DNA from: Mageeibacillus sp. UBA1212
GTDB taxonomy: Bacteria; Bacillota; Clostridia; UBA1212
DNA length: 57,911 bases
Direction: 5' to 3'
Assembly (NCBI GenBank): GCA_002309655.1
Contig: DBXM01000033.1
Span: 111,765 to 169,675 of the forward strand
The notes beneath the pieces are model-generated. The model searched no databases, was not told the origin of the DNA, and was given only the letters and a program-made list of their open reading frames with translations. Positions 41,302-50,121 of this stretch are shown here, piece after piece. Position 1 is the first letter of the stretch. Every line of letters begins with the position of its first letter. The translations under genes and the position numbers were made by a program.

Positions 41302-42297
41302 TTAATCCTCTTTCGGCTCAGGTTCGTAGTCCGAAAGGGGATTTTTGCTTACCGCGTCCGCCAGCATCTCGCGGTTGACGTGTGTGTAAATTTCAGTCGT
41401 GGAAATGCTCTCGTGACCAAGAATCTCCTGCAGCGACCTGATGTCGACGTGGCCGTACTGGTAGAGCAGGGTGGCGGCGGTGTGCCTCAGCTTGTGGACC
41501 GAGTATTTCTGCGGGTCGAGTCCGGCGCGCATTATGTACTTCTTGACGGTGTACTGAACCGTTTTCGGACTGATCCGCTTCTTGCGCTCGCTGAGGAAAA
41601 GCGCGTCAAAATCAGGGGCGTCCTCGTCGAGTTCGGGCCGCACCTCAAGCCACGCTTCAATCGCTTCGAGGCAGGCTTTGTTCAAATAGACGGTGCGTTC
41701 CTTGTCGCCTTTACCGGTGACCGTGAGCGTGTTCTCTTTAATAGATGAGATGTTGATGCCGCAGAGCTCGGAAAGACGCATTCCGCAATTCAAGAAAAGG
41801 GTCAGAATGCAGAAGTCGCGGGTCTCGTTCTCGCCGCCCACGCTGTCCAGAAGCTGCCGGCTCTCGTCGAGTTCGAGATAAACGGGAAGCTTTTTTGTGA
41901 GCTTCGGCGTCTCAAGGTCGAGGGTGGGGTTCTTTTCGATAACGTGAGCCTTCGAGTGGAGGTATTTGAAAAAAGAACGCAGCGAAGCGACTTTGCGTGC
42001 GCGGGAGGCGGGCTTCAGCTTCCTGTCGCGGGAGAGGTAGTTGATGTACCTGTAGAGGTCGGAAAGGGTGACACCTCTTATAAAATCGTCGTCGAGTTCG
42101 TCAAGATACTCCTTCTTCTCGCGCTTCGCAAAGTATGCGAAGAACATGATAAGGTCGTACCTGTACTCTCGGCCCGTACTCTCCGCCTTGCCCCTGATGT
42201 TTTCGAGGTATATCAGAAACTCCTCCGCGTAATAAGGAAGGGGAGTGTCGATCGGAAGCTCTTCCCGGTCGTCAGCAGGAACGTTTCTGTCAGCCAT
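41302..42297 (-). CDS. Tyrosine recombinase, XerC/XerD type
   Basis: 331 residues. The N-terminal SAM-like core-binding domain covers about 20-125. The catalytic set is complete: R174 (GMRLSEL), K196 (TGKGDKER), H268 and R271 (HKLRHTA), H295 (LGHESIS) and Tyr304 (TEIYTHV). Length and motifs fit the chromosomal dimer resolvases XerC/D. The first 20 residues are an acidic extension. GGAGGA precedes the start on the minus strand, with its own promoter and terminator. No integrase-associated genes, excisionase or attachment repeats are seen nearby, so it reads as a housekeeping recombinase rather than an island integrase. XerC versus XerD cannot be decided here. Confidence 0.92.
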   Translation of the reverse strand: MADRNVPADDREELPIDTPLPYYAEEFLIYLENIRGKAESTGREYRYDLIMFFAYFAKREKKEYLDELDDDFIRGVTLSDLYRYINYLSRDRKLKPASRARKVASLRSFFKYLHSKAHVIEKNPTLDLETPKLTKKLPVYLELDESRQLLDSVGGENETRDFCILTLFLNCGMRLSELCGINISSIKENTLTVTGKGDKERTVYLNKACLEAIEAWLEVRPELDEDAPDFDALFLSERKKRISPKTVQYTVKKYIMRAGLDPQKYSVHKLRHTAATLLYQYGHVDIRSLQEILGHESISTTEIYTHVNREMLADAVSKNPLSDYEPEPKED

Positions 42298-42355
42298 AAA
42301 TAATCCTCCGGAACGCGTTAAACCCGCGCAGATCGCGCGATTTCACAACAGCTTG

Positions 42356-42384
42356 ATTATACCACAAACCGGCCGCGGATTCAA
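42356..42384 (-). promoter_or_regulatory. Promoter of the xer-like gene
   Basis: Minus strand: TTGAAT (42384-42379), 17-nt spacer, TATAAT (42361-42356), with GTGG before the -10. Confidence 0.8.
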
Positions 42385-42396
42385 TATTCCGGAAGG

Positions 42397-42425
42397 TTTA
42401 AAAGCCCGCTCTGAAATGATATAAT
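42397..42425 (+). promoter_or_regulatory. Promoter of the alpha/beta hydrolase gene
   Basis: TTTAAA (42397-42402), 17-nt spacer, TATAAT (42420-42425) with an extended -10 TGA. The -35 lies 13 bp from that of the divergent xer promoter, so the two may share regulation. Confidence 0.7.
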
Positions 42426-42477
42426 AACAGATGAAGCCGCGGAGACAAGCGAAACGTCCGCATATAAAGGAGTCAAA

Positions 42478-43230
42478 ATGGAAGCTTATATTGAGCAGGA
42501 TTCAAAATACGTAAACAGCGGGAATTACCGCCTTTACTGCAACACGAACGAAGCGCTTCTTGGCAGGAAGCCGCGCGGAATCGTCGTGGAATTCCCGGGA
42601 CTGGGCGGCGGCTCGTGTCTCGGCGGCACGTTGGAGATGGTTCCGTACGGCGGGGATTACGCGAAAACGCTGGCGGACAGCGGGCTACTTCTTGTTTATA
42701 TGTTTTCCGGCCCCTGGAACTGGATGAACGAAGGCGCCGCGAGATTTACCGACCTTGTTTTGGCGGCTTTGCGGGAAAAGTTCGGCCTCTCCGGAGACGT
42801 TCCGGTTGCCGCTACCGGAGGGAGCATGGGCGGCCTCGCGGGGTTGATGTTCCCGGCACTCTCTAAATCGAACGTGGTTCTCAGCGCGGTCACTTGCCCC
42901 TGCGTCGACCCGGAAAAGTCGCTTTTCGTTGACGACGTCATCCCGCGCTCATTTCTCAGCACGCTCGCATTGTTTGACAAACCTCTTGAGGATTCTCTTA
43001 AAGAAATCTCTCCGGCAGCCAAAGTAAAGAAGCTTCCCGACATTCCTTACCTGATTTTATGCGACGCGAATGACGAACTGTTCCCGCGTGAAGACCTGGA
43101 AGCGTTCGCGGCGGCGCTCAGAGGAAAGTGCAGGAGTGTAGAATTCATCACAATGAACGGCTGCCGCCACGGCGAATTCACACAGAAAGCCAGAGAGCGC
43201 TTCACGGCATTCATAATAGAGAACATTTAA
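42478..43230 (+). CDS. Alpha/beta hydrolase, cytoplasmic
   Basis: 250 residues, no signal peptide. The nucleophile elbow is GGSMGG (Ser116). The acid is in CDANDELFP and the His in CRHGEF near the C-terminus, giving a complete triad in the prolyl-oligopeptidase/acyl-esterase order. The oxyanion segment EFPGLGGGS lies at about 38-46. Such proteins cleave esters or peptides; no substrate can be inferred. The ribosome binding site is AAAGGAG just before the ATG. Monocistronic, with its own promoter and a terminator at 43253. Confidence 0.82.
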   Translation: MEAYIEQDSKYVNSGNYRLYCNTNEALLGRKPRGIVVEFPGLGGGSCLGGTLEMVPYGGDYAKTLADSGLLLVYMFSGPWNWMNEGAARFTDLVLAALREKFGLSGDVPVAATGGSMGGLAGLMFPALSKSNVVLSAVTCPCVDPEKSLFVDDVIPRSFLSTLALFDKPLEDSLKEISPAAKVKKLPDIPYLILCDANDELFPREDLEAFAAALRGKCRSVEFITMNGCRHGEFTQKARERFTAFIIENI

Positions 43231-43252
43231 TAACCACGTAAATCAAAAGCTT

Positions 43253-43297
43253 ATCCGGTCTCTCCCGCGTGCGCAAGGTGCGCAAGGCCGGATTTTT
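43253..43297 (+). terminator. Rho-independent terminator after the alpha/beta hydrolase gene
   Basis: ATCCGG (43253-43258) pairs with CCGGAT (43288-43293), then T5. Inner GCGC pairs extend the structure. Confidence 0.78.
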
Positions 43298-43331
43298 CAT
43301 TTCAGAATCCCTGATTTTCGCCTCCGCGTTA

Positions 43332-43360
43332 TTGCTTCGCGGATTTGAAAATGTTATAAT
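43332..43360 (+). promoter_or_regulatory. typA promoter
   Basis: TTGCTT (43332-43337), 17-nt spacer, TATAAT (43355-43360), extended -10 (TGT). Confidence 0.72.
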
Positions 43361-43418
43361 AAAAAGTTGCGTTGAAAAACGCGGCATTTATGCAACCCAT
43401 TTTAAGGAGATAATCGAA

Positions 43419-45251
43419 TTGGTTGTTACAAGAAACGAAATCAGAAATATAGCGATAATCGCGCACGTCGACCACGGCAAGACAACCCTTGTTGACGGAA
43501 TGCTCAGGCAGAGCGGTATTTTCCGGTCCAACGAGGTCGTGGCGGAGCGCGTCATGGACAGCAACGACATCGAGCGCGAGCGCGGCATAACCATTCTTTC
43601 CAAGAACACGTCCGTTAAGTATAAGGACACCACGATTAATATCGTGGACACGCCCGGACACGCGGATTTCGGCGGCGAGGTGGAGCGGGTTCTCGGCCTC
43701 TGCGACGGCGTGCTTCTGCTTGTCGACGCGTTTGAAGGCGCGATGCCTCAGACCAGGTTCGTACTCTCGAAGGCGCTTGCGATGAAGCTCAAGCCCATCG
43801 TGGTCGTCAACAAGATCGACAGGGACGGCGCAAGGCCGACCGAAGTGCTGGACGAGGTTTTCGAGCTTTTTATGGATCTGGGGGCGGACGACAGCCAGCT
43901 GGACTTCCCGGTGGTTTACGCGTCGGCCAGGAACGGCTACGCCAGCCTCACTCCGGACGGCGGCGACAAGAAGGACCTGGAGCCCCTTTTCGAGTCGATT
44001 TTGAAGTACATTCCCGCGCCGGAAGTGGATCTTGACGCGCCTTTCAGAATGCTCATCTCCAACGTCACAGGCGACGATTACGTCGGAAGAACCGGCGTCG
44101 CGAGAATAGACCGCGGCGTTCTCAAAAACGGTTCGCAGGTGGCGATTTCCTCCAAGGGCCGCCACGTCAGGTACGGCAAGGTCAACTACCTCTACAAATT
44201 CCTCGGCCTCAAAAAGGTGGAGGTCGAAGAGGCGGTGGCGGGCGACATCGTCGTCGTAGCGGGACTTTCGGATATCAATATCGGCGACACAGTGTCGGTT
44301 CCCGACTGCATCGAGCCCATCGACTTCGTGAATATCGACGAACCGACGCTCTCGATGAATTTCAGCGTCAACAACAGTCCGTTCGCGGGCCGGGAAGGCG
44401 AGTTCGTAACTTCGCGCCACGTCCGCGACAGGCTCTTCAGAGAGCTTGAGACGAACGTTTCCCTAAAAGTAGAGGAAACCGACAGTCCGGACACGTTCAA
44501 GGTCTCGGGAAGAGGCGAGCTCCACCTCACGGTTCTGATCGAGAATATGCGCCGCGAGGGGTACGAGTTCCAGGTGTCCAGGCCGAAGGTCATTTTCAAG
44601 GAAGTCGACGGACTTCTTTACGAGCCCATGGAGCGCCTCACGGTGGACACGCCTGACGACACGGTGGGCGTCGTTATCGAAAAGATCGGTCTCAGAAAGG
44701 GCGAAATGCTCGACATGCACCCGGGCCTCGAAGGCTACGTGCGCCTCGAATTCAAGATTCCTTCGAGAGGGCTTATCGGCTACAGGAATGAATTCATGAC
44801 CGACACGAAGGGCAACGGCATCATGAACCACCTTTTCGACGGCTACGAGGAGTACAAGGGCGACATGAACCAGCGCACCCGCGGCTCGATGATTGCCTGG
44901 GAGACCGGCGAGTCAGTTGTGTACGGCCTTTTCAACGCGCAGGAGCGCGGCAAGCTGTTCATCGGCGCCGGCGTAAAGGTTTACGAGGGAATGATCGTGG
45001 GCGAGAACGCGCGTCCCGACGACATCGTAATCAACGTCTGCAAGAAAAAGCACGTATCCAACGTTCGCGCTTCCGGTTCGGACGAGGCGCTCAGGCTCAC
45101 GCCTCCGGTTATAATGTCCCTTGAGCAGGCGATCGAATTCATCGCAGACGACGAGCTGATGGAGGTCACGCCGAAGAACATCCGCCTCAGGAAGAAGATT
45201 CTCGACACCGAGTTGCGCGCAAAAGCCAACAGCAAATTGAAGAAAGCCTGA
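43419..45251 (+). CDS. typA: Ribosome-associated GTPase TypA/BipA
   Basis: 610 residues, the normal BipA length. This translational GTPase binds 70S ribosomes and aids 50S assembly and stress growth. G1 is AHVDHGKTT, followed by the switch region RERGITILSKN, G3 DTPGHADFGGEV and G4 NKIDR. The C-terminal BipA-specific part includes SRGLIGYRNEFMTDTKG. The start is read as TTG 43419, 9 nt after AAGGAG; the longer frame from 43269 would run through the promoter and is rejected. Monocistronic or leading into mltG (97 nt gap). Confidence 0.96.
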   Translation: MVVTRNEIRNIAIIAHVDHGKTTLVDGMLRQSGIFRSNEVVAERVMDSNDIERERGITILSKNTSVKYKDTTINIVDTPGHADFGGEVERVLGLCDGVLLLVDAFEGAMPQTRFVLSKALAMKLKPIVVVNKIDRDGARPTEVLDEVFELFMDLGADDSQLDFPVVYASARNGYASLTPDGGDKKDLEPLFESILKYIPAPEVDLDAPFRMLISNVTGDDYVGRTGVARIDRGVLKNGSQVAISSKGRHVRYGKVNYLYKFLGLKKVEVEEAVAGDIVVVAGLSDINIGDTVSVPDCIEPIDFVNIDEPTLSMNFSVNNSPFAGREGEFVTSRHVRDRLFRELETNVSLKVEETDSPDTFKVSGRGELHLTVLIENMRREGYEFQVSRPKVIFKEVDGLLYEPMERLTVDTPDDTVGVVIEKIGLRKGEMLDMHPGLEGYVRLEFKIPSRGLIGYRNEFMTDTKGNGIMNHLFDGYEEYKGDMNQRTRGSMIAWETGESVVYGLFNAQERGKLFIGAGVKVYEGMIVGENARPDDIVINVCKKKHVSNVRASGSDEALRLTPPVIMSLEQAIEFIADDELMEVTPKNIRLRKKILDTELRAKANSKLKKA

Positions 45252-45348
45252 TTGGTTTTTCAAGTTATTTCAATGACTTTCGGGTAAAATCCCGCTGTAA
45301 ACCGCATTTTAAGCCTGATTTTAGGGCATTTGAAAGGAGATCCGCGCT

Positions 45349-46842
45349 TTGAAAGATTCCGGCGGCAACAAAAGAAGAACAGTGAACGACGACGATTTCT
45401 ACGTTGACGACGTGAAGTCATCGTCCTCTTCGCGCGCCTCCGGGTCTTCGAAAAATACCGGAGGTTCCAAGGCGAAGCCCAAAACCTCCTCAGCCTCTTC
45501 GCAGGGACAGAAAAAAGAGCTCTCGGGAGTTCAAAAGTACAGCCGGAAGATGCACCTGAAGGAGAGTTCGTCCAACAAGACTTCCTCAAAAAAGACGCCA
45601 ACCCGCTCCACAACAAGCGGTTCCGGATCAGGCGTCACCCGCAACATCTCTTCAAACGCGGCGGGAACGAGAAGCTCCGGAAACGCGACAAACAAAAACG
45701 CGAAGCTCGCAACCGAAAAATACAGAACCGGCAGAGACCGCAGAAAGGGCAGATTCTCGACCCACGGCCGCGCCGCGCTCATTTTCGTATTCATCATTCT
45801 TTTCATCGGCGTCACCGTTTTCGCCGCGATGCTCTCCTACACGTATCTTGTGGACAGGTACGAGAACCCGGTCTACGCCGACGAGATCGACCTGGACGAG
45901 GAGACGACCGTCAAATTCCACATCGACAAGGGCTCCACGACGAAAGACATCACAGCCAAGCTGAAGGAGAACGGACTTATAAAGAACGAGTTCCTTTTCA
46001 AGCTTCTGTCGAAATTCAACGGTTACGACGGCGAGTACAAATCCGGCACCCACTACCTGAGCGGCGGACTTACATACGACGAAATTATGGTACTGCTCTG
46101 CGCGGACCCGGAGACTGTCAACGTGACGTTCCCGGAGGGCTTCACGACCGTTCAGATCGCGGAGAGGCTCGAGGCAAACCGTGTCTGCGGCAAGGAGGAA
46201 TTCCTGCGGGCGCTCAACAATATCGACGTCTCGAGTTACCCGTTCGCGCCTTCGGACGCGGGGGGCAGGGACTACTTCCTCGACGGATATCTGTTCCCGG
46301 ACACGTACAAATTCGAGACAGACTCGACGCCGGACACCGTCATCTACAAGCTGCTCAACCGCTTCAACGAGATATTCATTCCCGAATACTACGCGCGCAC
46401 CGAAAAGCTCGGGCTCACCGTCGACCAGCTGGTCATAATCGCTTCTTTTGTCGAAAAAGAGGCAAAAGTAGCCTCCGACAGACCCATAATCGCGAGCGTT
46501 TACTACAACCGCCTTTTCAGCGAGGACCTGAAGCTGATGCAGTGCGAGTCCACGATTCTCTACATCAAGCGCCGCACTTCAACCGACCAGATTCTGCGGG
46601 TGACCGCGGAGGACCTCAAGACCGACGACCCGTACAACACCTATCTTTACGAAGGTCTGACGCCCGGACCCATCTGCAGCCCGAGTGAGGATTCGATCAA
46701 AGCGGTGATCCAGATGAACCCGACCGACTACTATTACTACGTGCTCAAGAACGACGGTTCGGGAACGCACATCTTCTCGCGCACCTACGAGGAACATCAG
46801 AAAGCGGTCGAGGAGCAGCGCGCAGGCACAAACAACGGATAA
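45349..46842 (+). CDS. mltG: Endolytic murein transglycosylase MltG
   Basis: 497 residues. MltG cuts nascent peptidoglycan strands and so sets glycan chain length. Residues 1-140 are a Ser/Lys-rich, disordered cytoplasmic segment, far longer than in E. coli but common in Firmicutes. One transmembrane helix (about 143-168) follows. The extracytoplasmic part contains a LysM-like region and the YceG catalytic domain with ASFVEKEAKVASD (catalytic Glu369) and YYNRLFSEDLKLMQCEST. The start is a TTG at 45349 with AAAGGAGA 8 nt upstream. It is followed by trmR and trhP, the order of B. subtilis yrrL-yrrM-yrrO. Confidence 0.93.
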   Translation: MKDSGGNKRRTVNDDDFYVDDVKSSSSSRASGSSKNTGGSKAKPKTSSASSQGQKKELSGVQKYSRKMHLKESSSNKTSSKKTPTRSTTSGSGSGVTRNISSNAAGTRSSGNATNKNAKLATEKYRTGRDRRKGRFSTHGRAALIFVFIILFIGVTVFAAMLSYTYLVDRYENPVYADEIDLDEETTVKFHIDKGSTTKDITAKLKENGLIKNEFLFKLLSKFNGYDGEYKSGTHYLSGGLTYDEIMVLLCADPETVNVTFPEGFTTVQIAERLEANRVCGKEEFLRALNNIDVSSYPFAPSDAGGRDYFLDGYLFPDTYKFETDSTPDTVIYKLLNRFNEIFIPEYYARTEKLGLTVDQLVIIASFVEKEAKVASDRPIIASVYYNRLFSEDLKLMQCESTILYIKRRTSTDQILRVTAEDLKTDDPYNTYLYEGLTPGPICSPSEDSIKAVIQMNPTDYYYYVLKNDGSGTHIFSRTYEEHQKAVEEQRAGTNNG

Positions 46843-46873
46843 AATCAAGGGTTTATAACGGTCTCTCAGGAAC

Positions 46874-47515
46874 ATGAACGAAGGAATCATAGAAGGCTTC
46901 AACAGAGCGCAGATAACTGACGAAACGCTTGTAAAAATGCGTGAATCGTCCGCGCGCGACGTAGATAATCTGCCTATAATAAGGGAAAATTCGGCGGCGC
47001 TCTACAGGTTTCTGATCACCGCCTTAAAGCCCTTGTGCGCGCTTGAGACCGGAACCTGCCGCGGTTACTCCGCGATTCTGGCCGCAAAAACGGCCGCCTC
47101 GTATACTGATTCATTCAAGTGCTACACGGTCGAGCTCGACTCAGTGAATGCGCAGGAGGCGATCAAAAACATCGCCGCGGAAGGTCTTACTGAGCATATT
47201 AAAGTCATTCACGGCGACGCCGCGGAAGTGCTGGCGAGCCTCTCCGGACAGTTCGATATAATCTTTTTGGACAGCTCCAAGTCCCACTACTCGGAGATGC
47301 TTCCCGACGTGAAGAGGCTGCTGAGGCGCGGCGGCGTTCTGATTGCCGACGACATTGCATACTACGGAAAAACGGAAGCGGGGGAAGTTCCCCACAAACA
47401 CAGAACAATCGTAAACAGCCTGCGCGCGTTCATCCGGCAGATTTCCGAGGACGAAGACTTTACGGCCGTCATCGACACGATGGACGACGGCATGCTGCTG
47501 GCAGTAAAAAACTGA
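46874..47515 (+). CDS. trmR: tRNA 5-hydroxyuridine methyltransferase TrmR (O-methyltransferase family)
   Basis: 213 residues. Class I SAM methyltransferase: ALETGTCRGYSAI is the SAM glycine loop, CYTVELDS the acidic loop, FDIIFLDSSKSHY the metal/catalytic Asp block and GGVLIADDIAYYG the following strand. By length and family it fits TrmR (YrrM), which methylates ho5U34 to mo5U34 in tRNAs. The identification rests mainly on context: mltG upstream and the U32 protein TrhP, which makes the ho5U substrate, directly downstream (26 nt). By fold alone it could be another catechol-type O-methyltransferase. Confidence 0.85.
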   Translation: MNEGIIEGFNRAQITDETLVKMRESSARDVDNLPIIRENSAALYRFLITALKPLCALETGTCRGYSAILAAKTAASYTDSFKCYTVELDSVNAQEAIKNIAAEGLTEHIKVIHGDAAEVLASLSGQFDIIFLDSSKSHYSEMLPDVKRLLRRGGVLIADDIAYYGKTEAGEVPHKHRTIVNSLRAFIRQISEDEDFTAVIDTMDDGMLLAVKN

Positions 47516-47541
47516 TTTATAATCATCAAGAGGGCAGATAT

Positions 47542-48813
47542 ATGAAAGGCCGCCACATTGAACTTCTGGCACCTGCCGGCAACTTCATAAAACTGAAAAC
47601 CGCGTTTCTCTTCGGGGCGGACGCCGTCTACCTCGGCGGGAACGCTTTCGGTCTGCGCGCCAACGCAGGCAATTTTACCGATGAAGAGATCGTCGAGGCG
47701 GTGAAGCTGGCGGATTCCCTCGGGAAGAAAGTGTACGTGACCTGCAATATAATCTCGCGTGACGCGGACATGCCGGGAATAAAAGAATACGCATCGTTCC
47801 TTGAAAGCGCGGGCGTTCACGGCGCGATCGTCGCAGACATCGGCACCTTTTTCGAAATAAGGGAAGCGGCCCCGCATCTGCCCGTTCACGTCAGCACCCA
47901 GGCGAACAACCTGAACTCCAAAACAGTTCTGTTCTGGCTCAAAAACGGAGCCACGCGCGTAAACCTGGCCCGCGAACTGTCTCTCGAAGAGATCAAGGAG
48001 ATCAACAGGAACGTTCTGGAGGCGATGCCCGGACTGGCGGAAGCGGACGAGCCTTATCTGGAGGCGTTCGTTCACGGCGCGATGTGCATGGCCTTTTCCG
48101 GCCGCTGCATGCTCTCCGACTACCTGGCGGGAAGGTCCTCCAACAGAGGCGACTGCGCGCAGCCCTGCCGCTGGGAATACTATCTTACCGAGCAGACAAG
48201 GCCGGGCGAGTACATGCCGGTCGTTGAATCCGAGCGCGGAACGTTTTTGTTCAACTCGAAGGATCTGTGCATGCTCGAGTACATTCCCGAACTCGCGGAC
48301 GCGGGAATCGGCTCGCTGAAAATAGAAGGGAGAATGAAGAGCGAGTTCTACACCGCCACCACCGTGAGAGCCTACAGGATCGCGCTTGACGCGTTCGAGA
48401 ACGACCCGGAAAGCTTCAAGAAAGACGACGCGCTAAAAAAGAGTCTGATGGACGAGCTGATGAGCTGCAGCCACCGCGACTACACCACAGGCTTTTATTT
48501 CGGCGAGAAGGGCGGACAGATCTACTCAAGCTCCTCGTATATAAGGAAGACCGACTTCGTGGCGGTTTGCGAGAGCTGCGAAAAGAGCGGCGGCGGTTTT
48601 AAAATCGGAACCGTTATGAAGAGCCCGTTTTCGGAAGGGGACGAGCTCGAACTGATGCGCCCGGATTGCAGCGAAATAATAAGAGTTACGGTAAAAGGTC
48701 TCACTAACGAAGACGGCGAAAAGATCGAACGCGCCCACGTTCCGATGATGAAATCGTATTTCAGCGTTCCTTTCGAAGTGCCGGTTGGAAGCATGCTGAG
48801 AAGGCGGAAATGA
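47542..48813 (+). CDS. trhP: U32 family protein, tRNA hydroxylation protein TrhP
   Basis: 423 residues, close to B. subtilis YrrO (TrhP2). U32 proteins of this type, once annotated as peptidases, are needed for prephenate-dependent 5-hydroxylation of U34 in tRNA. It begins IELLAPAGN, with GADAVYLGG. The U32 signature is AFVHGAMCMAFSGRCMLSDY followed by NRGDCAQPCRW, containing the conserved cysteines. The C-terminal beta-barrel-like domain starts around residue 340. B. subtilis carries a second, shorter subunit (YrrN) before it; none is present here. It is the last gene of the mltG-trmR-trhP block. AGAGGG lies about 8 nt upstream. Confidence 0.88.
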   Translation: MKGRHIELLAPAGNFIKLKTAFLFGADAVYLGGNAFGLRANAGNFTDEEIVEAVKLADSLGKKVYVTCNIISRDADMPGIKEYASFLESAGVHGAIVADIGTFFEIREAAPHLPVHVSTQANNLNSKTVLFWLKNGATRVNLARELSLEEIKEINRNVLEAMPGLAEADEPYLEAFVHGAMCMAFSGRCMLSDYLAGRSSNRGDCAQPCRWEYYLTEQTRPGEYMPVVESERGTFLFNSKDLCMLEYIPELADAGIGSLKIEGRMKSEFYTATTVRAYRIALDAFENDPESFKKDDALKKSLMDELMSCSHRDYTTGFYFGEKGGQIYSSSSYIRKTDFVAVCESCEKSGGGFKIGTVMKSPFSEGDELELMRPDCSEIIRVTVKGLTNEDGEKIERAHVPMMKSYFSVPFEVPVGSMLRRRK

Positions 48814-48873
48814 CCTGAAACGGGCCGAAACCGCCGCGCCGTAAAAATTGCTTCGAATTATTTAAAAAAGTAC

Positions 48874-48903
48874 TTGACAAGCGGATTACGAAAGTCATAT
48901 AAT
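48874..48903 (+). promoter_or_regulatory. tRNA-Leu promoter
   Basis: TTGACA (48874-48879), 18-nt spacer, TATAAT (48898-48903): both boxes are perfect. The tRNA 5' end is 28 nt downstream, with a small leader hairpin (48910-48926). Confidence 0.9.
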
Positions 48904-48930
48904 TGCAAAGCGTTCTTGAGGAACGCCGAT

Positions 48931-49015
48931 GCGATCGTGGCGGAACTGGCAGACGCGCACGTTTGAGGGGCGTGTGGGAACACCCATACGAGTTCAAGTC
49001 TCGTCGATCGCACCA
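48931..49015 (+). tRNA. tRNA-Leu (anticodon GAG)
   Basis: 85 nt including an encoded CCA. The acceptor stem GCGATCG (48931-48937) pairs with CGATCGC (49005-49011). The anticodon stem CACGT/GCGTG encloses loop TTGAGGG with anticodon GAG at 48965-48967, reading CUC and CUU. A long variable arm (GTGGGAACACCC region) marks a class II tRNA, and the T-arm contains GTTCAAGTC. It has its own strong promoter and a terminator right after it. Confidence 0.97.
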
Positions 49016-49024
49016 GCCTCAGAG

Positions 49025-49056
49025 AAAGAGCCCAATTGAAGTTGAGGCTCTTTTTT
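49025..49056 (+). terminator. Rho-independent terminator after tRNA-Leu
   Basis: AAAGAGCC (49025-49032) pairs with GGCTCTTT (49046-49053), continuing into a T6 tract. An alternative stem AGCCTCA/TGAGGCT (49015-49021 with 49043-49049) would sequester the tRNA 3' A. Confidence 0.88.
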
Positions 49057-49096
49057 CTATCCTGCCATCTATTTGAGAAAGTGAGGTCATATATTA

Positions 49097-49717
49097 ATGC
49101 GCATCTATGTTGATTTCGATGATTGCCTGTGCGAGACAGGACGGGCCTTCTCAGAGCTTGCGCTGGAAATGTTCGATAAGCATGTTCCTTATGACCGGAT
49201 TCGTTTTTTTGAACTGGACAGGTCCTTTAATCTGGATGCGGAACAATACGAGCGGCTTATGCTTCGGGCCCACGAGCCGGAAATGCTGTTGTCGTATGAA
49301 GCGACGCCGGGAGCCGCTGAGACCATAAACGAATGGATTTCCCGCGGGTACGATGTATCGATCATTACCGGCCGCCCGTCAAGCGTTTATGAGACGTCCC
49401 GTTTATGGTTGGACGAGCACGGACTTAAGGAAGCGAAAATGTACTGTCTAAATAAATACGGAAGAGACCACTTCATCAAAAACAGTAACAGCACGCTTGA
49501 ACCGGAAGACTATTACAAAATGAAATTTGATTTCGCGGTTGAGGACTCTCCGAAGGCGTTCAGTTTTTTCGAACACCTGCCGGAGCTTAAGGTTCTGGTG
49601 TTTGACAGGCCGTGGAACAGAGAATGCGCTTTTCCGAACGGAAACTATCAAAGATGCGCCGGTTGGGAGATCATTCGCAAGATTGTCGCAGGTGAATTAG
49701 AAAAAGACGTGCGATAA
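49097..49717 (+). CDS. HAD-superfamily 5'-nucleotidase, NT5C/YqfW type
   Basis: 206 residues. HAD motif I is YVDFDDCLCETG (nucleophile D6, acid/base D8). Motif II is in SIITGRPSSV (Thr after II), a Lys follows in LNKYGRDHFIK, and motif III is FAVEDSPKAF with the metal Asp. The pattern fits the small 5'(3')-deoxyribonucleotidase-like family, including B. subtilis YqfW, which dephosphorylates nucleotides; activity here is inferred. Base use is slightly AT-richer than its neighbours. GAGG lies 10 nt before the ATG. It ends at a bidirectional terminator shared with the converging PC4-like gene. Confidence 0.78.
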   Translation: MRIYVDFDDCLCETGRAFSELALEMFDKHVPYDRIRFFELDRSFNLDAEQYERLMLRAHEPEMLLSYEATPGAAETINEWISRGYDVSIITGRPSSVYETSRLWLDEHGLKEAKMYCLNKYGRDHFIKNSNSTLEPEDYYKMKFDFAVEDSPKAFSFFEHLPELKVLVFDRPWNRECAFPNGNYQRCAGWEIIRKIVAGELEKDVR

Positions 49718-49760
49718 GATTATATTGTCTTTGACTGAAAATCAAATTCGTCAAAAAAGG

Positions 49761-49795
49761 AAAACGGGGCGAACCGTGTAGGGCCGTCCCGTTTT
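49761..49795. terminator. Bidirectional terminator between nucleotidase and YdbC-like genes
   Basis: AAAACGGG (49761-49768) pairs with CCCGTTTT (49788-49795). The plus strand ends in T4; the minus strand runs into further T's (complement of A6 at about 49753-49758). Confidence 0.8.
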
Positions 49796-49829
49796 GTGCA
49801 TAAATATGGTTGAAACCTGTCAAACTGCT

Positions 49830-50060
49830 TTAGATCTTCTTCAGTCCGTTGAGAATGTCCTTCAGCTGCTTAACTTCCTTCGCGGAGAGGGTGATGCCCT
49901 TGCCCATTCTCGAGTGGTCTTCATTCCACGAACGAAGGTCGTATTTGGGTTCGTTTCCGTTCCAGGAGATGAGGTTGAGCTCTTTCGCCCAGCCGCCTCT
50001 GGAGTCGCTGTCGTCGAGAACCGCGAGAGTTTCAATGATATCGTATTTAATTTCTGCCAT
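49830..50060 (-). CDS. YdbC-family PC4-like ssDNA-binding protein
   Basis: 76 residues from ATG at 50060, which has GGAGGA about 6 nt upstream; the longer frame to 50087 lacks a site. The sequence fits the bacterial PC4/YdbC family: ELNLISWNGNEPKYDLRSWN is the core beta-hairpin, and GKGITLSAKEVKQLKDIL the terminal helix. Lactococcal YdbC binds single-stranded DNA as a dimer and may act in transcription or DNA repair. The gene is monocistronic, with its own promoter (50122-50150) and a shared terminator. Confidence 0.88.
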   Translation of the reverse strand: MAEIKYDIIETLAVLDDSDSRGGWAKELNLISWNGNEPKYDLRSWNEDHSRMGKGITLSAKEVKQLKDILNGLKKI

Positions 50061-50121
50061 GATGATTCCTCCAAATAGTGATTGCAATAAGCGTCCCGTG
50101 GAGACGTTCTTTTCTGCTTTT

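Noticed and set aside
41302..42297. Integrative element marked by the tyrosine recombinase
   Set aside because: No excisionase, relaxase, phage genes or direct repeats near it; tRNA-Leu is 6.6 kb away with no duplicated 3' end seen.
43269..43418. N-terminal extension of typA
   Set aside because: It would translate the terminator-promoter region; the TTG at 43419 has a well-spaced AAGGAG and fits BipA length.
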